From positions 1-40,262 of the forward strand of contig JAJFJH010000361.1 in NCBI GenBank assembly GCA_021774155.1: a DNA stretch of 40,262 nucleotides, read 5' to 3'. Under the pieces are notes generated by a model that saw only the letters and a program-made list of their open reading frames with translations, did not search any database and was not told the DNA's origin. Source of the DNA: Nitrosomonas sp. (GTDB lineage Bacteria; Pseudomonadota; Gammaproteobacteria; Burkholderiales; Nitrosomonadaceae). The position numbers and the translations under genes are program-made. Of the stretch, positions 8,189 through 16,623 are shown one piece after another (the stretch's first letter is position 1; each line of letters opens with the position of its first letter).

Positions 8189-10033
8189 TTAACTCATACG
8201 CTGTTTAAACCAATACTCCAGCATCATTAATACCCATATCATAGTTCCGTAGTAACTCGCATGCTCTTTTAAATGCTGACCCAGTAACTGGTCAATAAAA
8301 TCAGCGCGTACAATTTGACGCGCTTTCAGATCAACCAAGCTATCCGCAGCCATTGACTTTAGCAATCGATGTTCGTGAAGCCAAACACCAAAAGGCAAAC
8401 CAAAACCTTGCTTTTGCTTAGCCAATACTTCGTCGGGCAAAAAACCGCGCAAAGACTCTTTAAAGAAATAACGCAGTTTTGTTCTTTTAAGTTTTAATTG
8501 TGGTTCTAAACGTGTAGAGAACTCAACCAACTCGTTGCTAATGAGAGGAAACCCTACATTCATACCTGCTAATTCACAGGCTTTCACAACTTTTGGCAGA
8601 TCGTTATCTGCCAAAGTAATTTTAAAATCAAATGCTAACATATTATTAATCAAACTTTCTGTCTGAGTTTGATGATAAACTTCATCTAATAGCTCAGAAG
8701 GTCGCGCAAGATCGATCGTTGCCAAGAAGTCTTTAGTAAAAACAGCCTCATAACCATAACGCCTAAGCAAATTATAATTTTCCATGCGCGCAGGCATCGG
8801 AGTCAGTGCCTGTTCAATGTAACTACGAGCTTTACGCATCAAAGCTATTTTTTCACTACCAGCAATACCAAAAGCTATCGGTTCAAATAGCCTTTTACGT
8901 AACACGAGCGGCAAATGCTTGTAATATGTAAATAGGTGTTGTTTTGCATAACGCTCATTACCACCAAATAATTCATCGCCACCATCACCACCAAGTATTC
9001 GGGTCAACCCATCAGTTTTTGCCATGCGTGCACAATAAAACGCTGGGATGGCGGAAGCATTGCCAAATGGTTGGTCAAAAACCGCTGCGATCTGTGGTAT
9101 TGCCGCAACAACATCATCAGGTGTCACATAATATTCATTGTGTTGAGTGGAGAAATGCTTAGCAGCAATACGTGCGTATTTCATTTCGTCATATCCTTCG
9201 GCTTCAAATCCGATAGAATACGTTCTAACTGGTTGACCTGTCACTTCACCCAATACTCCTGCTATGGTTGAGCTATCAGTGCCACCACTCAGAAAAGTAC
9301 CCACTGTTTGACCACCCGTTGCCTCACGCACACTTGATCGCAACAAGCCTCTAAGTTCAAATTTTAATTCATTAAATGGACGTTTCTCGATTTCATCAAA
9401 AGCAACCTTCCAATAAAAATCCGATTTAACTTCGCCTTTCTTAAAGGTTAAATATTGGCCTGGTAATAAACGCTGCTGATCCTTGTAGATAGAATCAGGG
9501 CTTGGCACCATATGAAAATAAATATAATTAAATAAACTTTGTGAACTAATCTCTGAATTGGCCAATGGATGCCGAATGATGGCATCTGCTGATGTAGAGA
9601 AAATTAAAGCCTCACCTGACACCTGGTAAGACAGTGATCGGGTACACATCCGGTCGACCGCAAGAATAGCCACACCGGTGTCCTCATTTAGCATACAGAA
9701 GGTAAACTCACCTTCTAAATCAGCAAAAATGTTCCCACCTTTACTTTGACTTCCGTCAGCCAATACTTTTGCAATTCCACCGATACGATCAAAATCACGA
9801 GGAGATTTACCTTGGTATCTCACCTGTCCCCATAACGCAGCCACGATTCCATTATTTTGATAAGAATACATGTGCCTGTCGTCTGCAGCAATCGCCATCG
9901 CTGCTGTTGATTTTGTCAACGTTAATATTTCACCGCCATCAAAACGAGCAATGGGTTCCGCCATTTTCTCAATTAACTGGCGGTTATCCGTATTGGTAGC
10001 GCTATAGCCGATCCAGCCACACAATCCACTCAT
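8189..10033 (-). CDS. Asparagine-synthetase-like amide-forming enzyme with degenerate glutaminase domain
   Basis: 614 residues in two parts. The C-terminal synthetase half is intact: PP-loop FLSGGTDSS (about 247-255) and LGGDGGDELFGGNERY, which adenylate a carboxylate. The N-terminal half has the fold order of class II amidotransferases but not the usual residues. It begins MSGLCGW, so Cys is residue 5. The RGPD region reads ARFDGG, the NGEIYN region reads LWGQVRYQG, and the SDTE segment is absent. The enzyme may therefore use free ammonia or another amine, as lasso-peptide cyclases and beta-lactam synthetases do, rather than glutamine. It is related to the XrtA-associated asparagine synthase family. 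ATG at 10033 has AGGAAA upstream. It follows the ligase and decarboxylase genes on the same strand. Confidence 0.75.
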   Translation of the reverse strand: MSGLCGWIGYSATNTDNRQLIEKMAEPIARFDGGEILTLTKSTAAMAIAADDRHMYSYQNNGIVAALWGQVRYQGKSPRDFDRIGGIAKVLADGSQSKGGNIFADLEGEFTFCMLNEDTGVAILAVDRMCTRSLSYQVSGEALIFSTSADAIIRHPLANSEISSQSLFNYIYFHMVPSPDSIYKDQQRLLPGQYLTFKKGEVKSDFYWKVAFDEIEKRPFNELKFELRGLLRSSVREATGGQTVGTFLSGGTDSSTIAGVLGEVTGQPVRTYSIGFEAEGYDEMKYARIAAKHFSTQHNEYYVTPDDVVAAIPQIAAVFDQPFGNASAIPAFYCARMAKTDGLTRILGGDGGDELFGGNERYAKQHLFTYYKHLPLVLRKRLFEPIAFGIAGSEKIALMRKARSYIEQALTPMPARMENYNLLRRYGYEAVFTKDFLATIDLARPSELLDEVYHQTQTESLINNMLAFDFKITLADNDLPKVVKACELAGMNVGFPLISNELVEFSTRLEPQLKLKRTKLRYFFKESLRGFLPDEVLAKQKQGFGLPFGVWLHEHRLLKSMAADSLVDLKARQIVRADFIDQLLGQHLKEHASYYGTMIWVLMMLEYWFKQRMS

Positions 10034-10076
10034 TGTTATTTTCCTATTCTCAAACAGTTAAATTTATTTTAATTAT

Positions 10077-11309
10077 TCACACCAATACTTCTACAGGCAA
10101 AGGATGACTTAGAAATGCCGTTGGGCTAGCAGTTAATCCATAAGCACCTGATTGAAAGACGACAACTAGATCCCCAACCTCAACTTTGGCCATTTCCATT
10201 TTATCTGCCAACAAATCCAGCGGCGTACAAAGCGGGCCAACGACTGAAACCGTCTCTCGTTTACCTTTATAAACTTTGTTGCCCACCACAACAGGGTAAT
10301 TTTTTCGAATCACCTGACCAAAATTACCAGATGCGGCTAGATGATGATGCAGCCCACCATCCGTTATCAGAAAAACTTGCCCTCTTGATAATTTTCGTTC
10401 TAACACTTTGCACACGTAAATCCCTGCTTCGGCCACCAAGAAACGGCCCAACTCAATTACAATCTGAGTTTCAGGCAATCGCTGCCTCACTTCAGGTAGT
10501 ATCCGTCGTAAATTTTGGCCAATAGCGGCTACGTCTAAATCACATTCTCCGGGAAAATAAGGGATACCAAAGCCACCCCCGATATTTAGCTGCCGAATTG
10601 GCCTGGATACTTTCTCAGCTAAGCGCATACCCAGCTGCAACGTATTTTCGTGAGCTTCTTGTATAGACGCCACTTTTAAGTTTTGTGAGCCACTAAAGAT
10701 ATGGAAACCTTCGAAATCTAGTCCAAGCACAATTAGTCGTTCCAGCATAGCGGGAACCCGCTCGGCATCCATGCCAAATTGCTGTGATCCACCTCCCATT
10801 TTCATTCCAGATGACTTAAGTTCAAAGTCTGGATTCACACGCACAGCCACTTTTGGACAAATACCAAGTTTTTCGCCAATACGAACTATCTGTTCCATTT
10901 CTTGCTCAGATTCCATATTGAGAACGATACCTGCCGCTATAGCACTGGACAGCTCCTCAATTCTTTTTCCTGGGCCCGCAAAACTAATGTTCTCAGGTGC
11001 CATCGTTGTATCCAATGCCACTTTCATTTCGCCCATTGACGCAACGTCAATACCGTCAACCAACGTTGCAAAATGTTGTACAACAGCAGGCATAGGGTTG
11101 GCTTTCATTGCATAATGCAAATGAATCTCATCTGGCAAATGTTGACGTAACAACGCCACTCGCTCTGCAATCTTTTCCCGGTCATAAGCATAAAAAGGCG
11201 TATGACCTATTCGTTGCGCCAACCTAGTCAGTGACATACCACCAATTTGAAGACAATCATCATGCACGGAGAATTGTGTCAAAGGTGCGTGTACTGGACG
11301 TAAATTCAC
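10077..11309 (-). CDS. PLP-dependent decarboxylase, exosortase A system-associated
   Basis: A 410-residue fold-III decarboxylase of the Orn/DAP/Arg type. The PLP lysine is in HYAMKANP (Lys about 69). Further hallmarks are HIFSGSQ, the glycine-rich NIGGGFGIPYF phosphate loop, ELGRFLVAEAG, and CTPLD where the partner active-site Cys of this fold sits. The family normally sits beside the AMP-ligase found next door, in genomes with the type 1 exosortase system. The natural amino acid substrate is not established; the product would be an amine. The GTG start overlaps the ligase stop by four bases (GTGA), so the two are translationally coupled. Confidence 0.85.
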   Translation of the reverse strand: MNLRPVHAPLTQFSVHDDCLQIGGMSLTRLAQRIGHTPFYAYDREKIAERVALLRQHLPDEIHLHYAMKANPMPAVVQHFATLVDGIDVASMGEMKVALDTTMAPENISFAGPGKRIEELSSAIAAGIVLNMESEQEMEQIVRIGEKLGICPKVAVRVNPDFELKSSGMKMGGGSQQFGMDAERVPAMLERLIVLGLDFEGFHIFSGSQNLKVASIQEAHENTLQLGMRLAEKVSRPIRQLNIGGGFGIPYFPGECDLDVAAIGQNLRRILPEVRQRLPETQIVIELGRFLVAEAGIYVCKVLERKLSRGQVFLITDGGLHHHLAASGNFGQVIRKNYPVVVGNKVYKGKRETVSVVGPLCTPLDLLADKMEMAKVEVGDLVVVFQSGAYGLTASPTAFLSHPLPVEVLV

Positions 11310-12892
11310 CCGGGAATTTCCATAAAAACACCTTGTAATTCTGACGCTAGGCGCCTACGGTCAATTTTCCCATTAGGGTTTCGTGGCAAATAGCCTTCAC
11401 GGATATCAATTAGACTCGGCAACATAAACGCCGGAAGGTGTGGTTTACATGCAGCTATCAACTCATCACTATCAATCACCACACCTTCACGTGCGGTAAC
11501 AACGACAACAATCGCTTGACCTAAAGCAGGATGCGGGACTCCAATGGCGATGGCATCTCCGACGCATTCTGTCGCATAGATAACTTCTTCGACTTCTGTT
11601 GGGCTGACTCGGTAACCCGAAGTCTTGATCATTTCATCTCGGCGACCAATAAAAAATAAATAGCCTTCTTCGTCCATACGTACTGTATCGCCTGACCATA
11701 CGGCAAGCTCTGGTATTGGAAGACCTGATTGCCTAGAGGGGATAGGCTTAAAACAAGCTGCTGTCTTTTGCGCATCACCCCAATACCCCATAGAAACCAA
11801 GGACCCACGATGAACAAGTTCTCCTGGCTCCCCAACCGCACATTGAGAACCATCTTCACGTAACACAAGAATTTCAGCATTCGGTATTGCCTTACCCATT
11901 GAATCAGGTCGCGCATCAATATCCTCTGGTGGCAGAAAAGTTGAACGAAACGCTTCGGTCAATCCGTACATTAAAAAAACTTTTGTTTTGGGTAAGGCAT
12001 GGCGAAGTAAACTCAATGTTGCAATTGGCATAGCACCACCTGAATTGGTAATGTAACGTAATGAGTCAACCTTTTCCCAATTTAATTGCGCCAGTTGTAT
12101 CCACAAAGGGGGTACGGCTGCGAGACCACTAATATTCTCTTTTTCTAACGTTCGAATAATGTCTCGCGGCAACAAATAATTCATTAGAACATTTGTCGCG
12201 CCTTTATAAAAAGCCGTCGTTAATTGACTTAATCCATAGTCAAAGCTAAGTGGTAGTACAGACAAAATTCTATCGCTGGATTGATTCTCTAAATATTGTG
12301 AAACACTCTTCGCTCCGACTACAAGATTACGGTGCGACAACACAACACCTTTTGGCTTACCCGTACTTCCTGATGTATAAAGAATAGCAGCCATATCACT
12401 GTCGATTCTACGACGTACTTTATTTAACCCAACACTGGAACGAATAGCCTCCCAGGTTAAAACTTTCAAGCCTGGGAGATTTGGCAGCTCATCAACCAAA
12501 CCAACGACAATAACCGTGTGTAAATCATGACACTGCGGCAGAACATCTATCAGTAATTTTAAGCGTTCTAGCGAAGTTACTAGGACTCTAACATTGCAAT
12601 CGCCCAGAATATAGGTCACTTGCTCTGGTCTAAGCAATGGATTAATTGGCACAAACACACCGCCAGCAGCTGTTGCTCCAAATAACGCAATAACAACTTC
12701 CAATCGTTTCTCTAAATAAACAGCTAGACGCTCATTGCGATCAACGCCTAAACTAATCAAACTAGCTGAGAATCTTTCAACACCTGTTGCCAAATCAGCA
12801 TAGGACAGTCGCTTTCCCTGATAAACCAGCGCCTCTGCATCAGGCGCATCAGTTGCCGAATCAATAATTAATTCATGTGCAAGATCAAACAT
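11306..12892 (-). CDS. Acyl-CoA ligase (AMP-forming), exosortase A system-associated
   Basis: A 528-residue ANL-superfamily adenylating enzyme. It contains the P-loop-like ILYTSGSTGKPKG, the core motif YGLTEAFR, the hinge GRRDEMIKTSGYRVSP, and the C-terminal catalytic lysine in RNPNGKIDRR. It activates a carboxylic acid as acyl-AMP and transfers it to a thiol (CoA or a carrier protein). Family members in exosortase-bearing genomes are almost always adjacent to the PLP decarboxylase, as here. The substrate is unknown. It begins 50 bases after prsR ends and continues the same transcription unit. Confidence 0.85.
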   Translation of the reverse strand: MFDLAHELIIDSATDAPDAEALVYQGKRLSYADLATGVERFSASLISLGVDRNERLAVYLEKRLEVVIALFGATAAGGVFVPINPLLRPEQVTYILGDCNVRVLVTSLERLKLLIDVLPQCHDLHTVIVVGLVDELPNLPGLKVLTWEAIRSSVGLNKVRRRIDSDMAAILYTSGSTGKPKGVVLSHRNLVVGAKSVSQYLENQSSDRILSVLPLSFDYGLSQLTTAFYKGATNVLMNYLLPRDIIRTLEKENISGLAAVPPLWIQLAQLNWEKVDSLRYITNSGGAMPIATLSLLRHALPKTKVFLMYGLTEAFRSTFLPPEDIDARPDSMGKAIPNAEILVLREDGSQCAVGEPGELVHRGSLVSMGYWGDAQKTAACFKPIPSRQSGLPIPELAVWSGDTVRMDEEGYLFFIGRRDEMIKTSGYRVSPTEVEEVIYATECVGDAIAIGVPHPALGQAIVVVVTAREGVVIDSDELIAACKPHLPAFMLPSLIDIREGYLPRNPNGKIDRRRLASELQGVFMEIPG

Positions 12893-12941
12893 TTATAAAT
12901 TTAATTTGCAATAATAGAACAACAATACTTTGATTTATTAA

Positions 12942-14300
12942 TCATTTGAGCCCATACCTGCTCATTAAATCATAAATAGTGGGGCGACTAACACCCAACA
13001 ACTTAGCAACTTGAGCAACATTTCCATCGGCTCTTGCTAATGCTTTGATTAATGCCTTGTATTCTTCTTTTTCACGTACTTCACGCAAATTAAGCGGTTC
13101 CATATCTGCATCACTAGGATGCAAACCAAGATCCTCTGCAGCAATACTAGGACCATCTGTCATAATAACCGCACGTTTTATACAATTCTCCATTTCCCTA
13201 ACATTACCTGGCCAACCATGCGATTCTATCGCAGCCAAAGCCTCCTGACTAAAATTTAACGAAGACTTTCCTTCTTTATCACAAAACTTATTTTTAAAAT
13301 AATGCGCCAGTAAAATAGCGTCACCAATTCGGTCACATAAAGGCGGAATCGTAATCACAATTTCACTTAATCGATAATAAAGATCCTCACGAAAGCTCCC
13401 CTCTTCAATCAATTTTTTTAAATTCTGGTGTGTTGCACATACGATTCTTACATCCACCGATATTTCTTCACGCCCCCCTATTCTTTCAATCATTCTTTCT
13501 TGAAGAAAGCGTAGAAGCTTAGCTTGAAGAGACATTGGCAAATCTCCCACCTCATCTAAAAAGAAAGTTCCTCCATTAGCAAGCTCAATCTTTCCGAGCG
13601 TCTGTTTCGATGCACCAGTAAATGCACCTTTCTCAAAACCAAAAAGTTCACTTTCGAGAAGATTTTCAGGTATTGCCGCACAATTTATGGCTATAAATCG
13701 CCTTTCTTTCCTGACGCTCGATTCATGAAGCAGCCGCGCCATGACTTCTTTACCCGTACCACTGTCACCAAGCAACATGACCGTTGCGTCTGAAGGCGCT
13801 ACTTTTTCTAAATCTCTGCATGCTTTAATCATGACTGGGTCACGTGTTATAACACCAGAAACAGGTGAGTCTCCTTGACTTAATGTTAAATTACGATTTT
13901 CTTGTTGCAATGCGTGCAAATAAAATGCTCGCTCGACAATTAACCCAAGCATAACTGGATCAAACGGTTTTTGATGAAAATCATACGCGCCCATTTCAAT
14001 CGCTTTTAAAGCATTGCTATGGTCTTGATTTCCAGTTAGTACAATTATTTTAGTATCGGGCGCGAGTGTAAGTATCTGCTGTAAAGTAGCCAAACCCTCA
14101 GTGGATCCATCAGGATCAGGCGGTAGGCCAAGGTCCATCGTTATAACTGATGGTTCATGCCGTCGAACTTGTGCAAGCGCACTTTCTCGATCAGTCGCAA
14201 CAAACACCTCATAACCATCAAAATTCCAGCGTAACTGTTTCTGTAGACCCAAGTCATCCTCAATGACCAACAGTCTTTTTTTTTCTTGTTTTAATTGCAT
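12942..14300 (-). CDS. prsR: PEP-CTERM-box sigma-54 response regulator PrsR
   Basis: About 452 residues. The receiver domain has IEDD near the start, the phospho-Asp in ITMDLGLP (about 56) and the conserved Lys in HQKPFDP. The AAA+ sigma-54 activator domain has Walker A GDSGTGKE (about 178-185) and the GAFTGA loop (about 225-230) that contacts sigma-54. A Fis-type helix-turn-helix ends the protein (AKLLGVSRPTIYDLM). PrsR activates sigma-54 promoters of PEP-CTERM protein genes, with PrsK as its kinase. An in-frame TTG at 14348 would add 16 residues, but ATG at 14300 has AGG seven bases upstream and gives the expected length, so it is preferred. Confidence 0.9.
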   Translation of the reverse strand: MQLKQEKKRLLVIEDDLGLQKQLRWNFDGYEVFVATDRESALAQVRRHEPSVITMDLGLPPDPDGSTEGLATLQQILTLAPDTKIIVLTGNQDHSNALKAIEMGAYDFHQKPFDPVMLGLIVERAFYLHALQQENRNLTLSQGDSPVSGVITRDPVMIKACRDLEKVAPSDATVMLLGDSGTGKEVMARLLHESSVRKERRFIAINCAAIPENLLESELFGFEKGAFTGASKQTLGKIELANGGTFFLDEVGDLPMSLQAKLLRFLQERMIERIGGREEISVDVRIVCATHQNLKKLIEEGSFREDLYYRLSEIVITIPPLCDRIGDAILLAHYFKNKFCDKEGKSSLNFSQEALAAIESHGWPGNVREMENCIKRAVIMTDGPSIAAEDLGLHPSDADMEPLNLREVREKEEYKALIKALARADGNVAQVAKLLGVSRPTIYDLMSRYGLK

Positions 14301-14487
14301 ATGATTACCTGCACTTTTAACCGTTGATTTGACAGATGAGTCACTCAAAACTTTTACTTAGCCTCAACATCGGGATTGAGAAAATAAACGAGACAATCTT
14401 TGTAACATTTTGAATATTAATATAGCAAATACAGCACGAAAGAATATGCATACGAACTCATAATCAATTCATAGATCTTGCTTCTGC

Positions 14488-14526
14488 CATAAGAGTAACA
14501 GTATTACTCAATTCCTAACTCTTATG
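14488..14526. other. Overlapping alternative hairpins between prsK and prsR
   Basis: A perfect 9-base inverted repeat CATAAGAGT / ACTCTTATG (14488-14496 with 14518-14526, 21-base loop) overlaps a second perfect repeat GAGTAA / TTACTC (14493-14498 with 14504-14509, 5-base loop). The two share the GAGT arm, so they cannot form together. They lie in the 240-base gap after prsK. There is no adjacent T-run, so it is not a clear terminator. Confidence 0.4.
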
Positions 14527-14540
14527 ATCTAAGGGTATTC

Positions 14541-16601
14541 TTATGTTGTTGCTAGTTGCAATTCTAAATGAAATGCTGTACCAACCATTTCTTCACTTAC
14601 CACTTCTAGCTTACCCCCGAGTTCATGGATGTACTCTCTGCTCTCAAAAACTCCGATCCCCATACCTGCAGGTTTAGTTGACTCAAAAGGCTTAAAAAGG
14701 CGCTCATTAATGAATTTCTCACTCATGCCGTGCCCAGTATCTTTAATTTCAATAACCGCAGCACCACCTTTTTTCAATAACCGAACACTTACCCGACCAT
14801 CAGCGGTTGTCGCCTCAATCGCATTCTGAATGAGATGGCCCAACACACGCTCAAATCGCGTGCGATTAGCTAACACAACCAATTCTTTATCGACAACCTC
14901 CAAAACAGGACACGGCCTAAAAGCCGATTTTCCTTCCATAATCTCAAGCAACAACTTATCCAATAATAAAAAATCAGGCTTTTCTAAAGCATTTCCACTA
15001 CTTAACTTTTCCAGCAGCCGCTTCATTTTATGAACTGAAAGATCGACTGTTTCCACCATGTCACGCTGAAACTCTGGGTTGCCTTTGTGTCTTTCTGCGT
15101 TAGAAAGCAAAAGTGATAACTGAAATATTAGATTTTTAAGATCATGTACCATAAAAGTAGACATCCGATTGAAAGATTCAAATTGACGAGCAACAATCAA
15201 TGCTTTTGCAGCCTCATCTTGAGCCAAGTAACTTGCTGCTTGGTTACCAGCAACTCTCAGCAAATCCGTCACTTCCCAGTTTAGCTTCATGCGGCTTCTT
15301 GGCTGCATCAGCACAACAAAGCCCATCAGTTTCTTTTGCAACATCAACGGAATGACTAATCCCACAGTCGATAACGTTTTAAGCCAGTCGGGCAATACAA
15401 TTTCTGTATTGTTTACTGTATTTATGTTGCTTCCTTGCAGATCAACCACCCATTCGTTATCTTCCAAGAAACGACTAAAATCACTATTTACAGATTCTGA
15501 TTCATTTATTAACGTCATATTCCAAGACGCAGCAGGCTCATAATTACTTGTTTCACGACAAAGCCATAAACCACCTCCCGGACTTTCTACTAGATTAGCT
15601 AACGCTTCAATCACCCTCTCACCTAAATCACCTCTCCCTTTTGAGAGGGTACGCGTAAAACGCAACCATTCCTCCCTGTAATCATAGTTATAACTAAAAA
15701 AATGCTTACTAATAAACACTTTTAACCAAGACCTTATGGTGCCAGAAAACATTACGCCGACAAGCAACATCATTGCACCAAAAAGAAACGTCATTTGCAA
15801 TACTGTGCCCCAACTTCCTCCAGAAAAACGCAAATAATACCCAGCTGCCGCCATGACAAGTAGATAAATCGCCGTCCCAAACAATGCAGCTGAGTAAAAT
15901 AAAATATGGCGTGAAACGGCTATCCCAACCGCCCATTGTGGATTCCGCGCAGCTGAAACTGCTATTAATGGAACAACCAAGGCATTAATTCCGCCCCGGG
16001 CAGCCCATAGATCTTCATTCACATGTCTGAATAACAAGGCATCACTGTATAAATAAAAATCATAGATAAAAATACTACCAATACCCAAACAAATAAACTT
16101 TATACCCCAACGCTGATCAACCGGAGTGTTCCTATAGAACTGCTCAACTAACATCACACCAATAATAGCCATTAACACACTACTGGCGATACTGGCCAGA
16201 GAATTATTGATCACATTGTATGTAACTCCTATTTCATCAGGAGAAAAAAGAGGAACAATTAAAAAAACAAGGTAGAGCACTGATATAGCAATGACGGAGG
16301 TCCTGATTTTTGGAAGAGAAACATCATTTTTTGCCGTCTGAAAAGGCCCCAGCAAGACAATTAGAAAAGCAGACCAAGTCACATTACGAAGCATTTCTAA
16401 ACTATACGTTAAAAATGGCGCAGAATAACCCCAAGCAAGTTGATAAACGATGATTGCGGCCCATAATGCAGAAGACAAACAAGCAACCGTTAGCATCATG
16501 CCATACAGACGCCCTCGCCAGCTTGTCAACAAAAGTACTGTCAAAAAGAAAAAGGCCAATACTGCAGACGCATAACTTACTAGTGCAATGTTTTCCAACA
16601 T
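14541..16601 (-). CDS. prsK: XrtA/PEP-CTERM system histidine kinase PrsK
   Basis: 686 residues. The first about 290 residues hold eight or so hydrophobic segments, a multi-pass sensor. A GAF-like region follows (about 320-465), then the kinase core with the unusual dimerisation box FMVHDLKN (His about 486), ATPase N box HLIQNAIEAT, DTGHGM, and a G2-like GMGIGVFESREYI. The layout and length match PrsK, the kinase partner of PrsR. It starts 22 bases after the sugar-transferase reading frame ends and precedes prsR, so the three probably form one transcript. The stimulus is unknown. Confidence 0.9.
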   Translation of the reverse strand: MLENIALVSYASAVLAFFFLTVLLLTSWRGRLYGMMLTVACLSSALWAAIIVYQLAWGYSAPFLTYSLEMLRNVTWSAFLIVLLGPFQTAKNDVSLPKIRTSVIAISVLYLVFLIVPLFSPDEIGVTYNVINNSLASIASSVLMAIIGVMLVEQFYRNTPVDQRWGIKFICLGIGSIFIYDFYLYSDALLFRHVNEDLWAARGGINALVVPLIAVSAARNPQWAVGIAVSRHILFYSAALFGTAIYLLVMAAAGYYLRFSGGSWGTVLQMTFLFGAMMLLVGVMFSGTIRSWLKVFISKHFFSYNYDYREEWLRFTRTLSKGRGDLGERVIEALANLVESPGGGLWLCRETSNYEPAASWNMTLINESESVNSDFSRFLEDNEWVVDLQGSNINTVNNTEIVLPDWLKTLSTVGLVIPLMLQKKLMGFVVLMQPRSRMKLNWEVTDLLRVAGNQAASYLAQDEAAKALIVARQFESFNRMSTFMVHDLKNLIFQLSLLLSNAERHKGNPEFQRDMVETVDLSVHKMKRLLEKLSSGNALEKPDFLLLDKLLLEIMEGKSAFRPCPVLEVVDKELVVLANRTRFERVLGHLIQNAIEATTADGRVSVRLLKKGGAAVIEIKDTGHGMSEKFINERLFKPFESTKPAGMGIGVFESREYIHELGGKLEVVSEEMVGTAFHLELQLATT

Positions 16602-16623
16602 ATATAATTATCGAAACCCAGAA

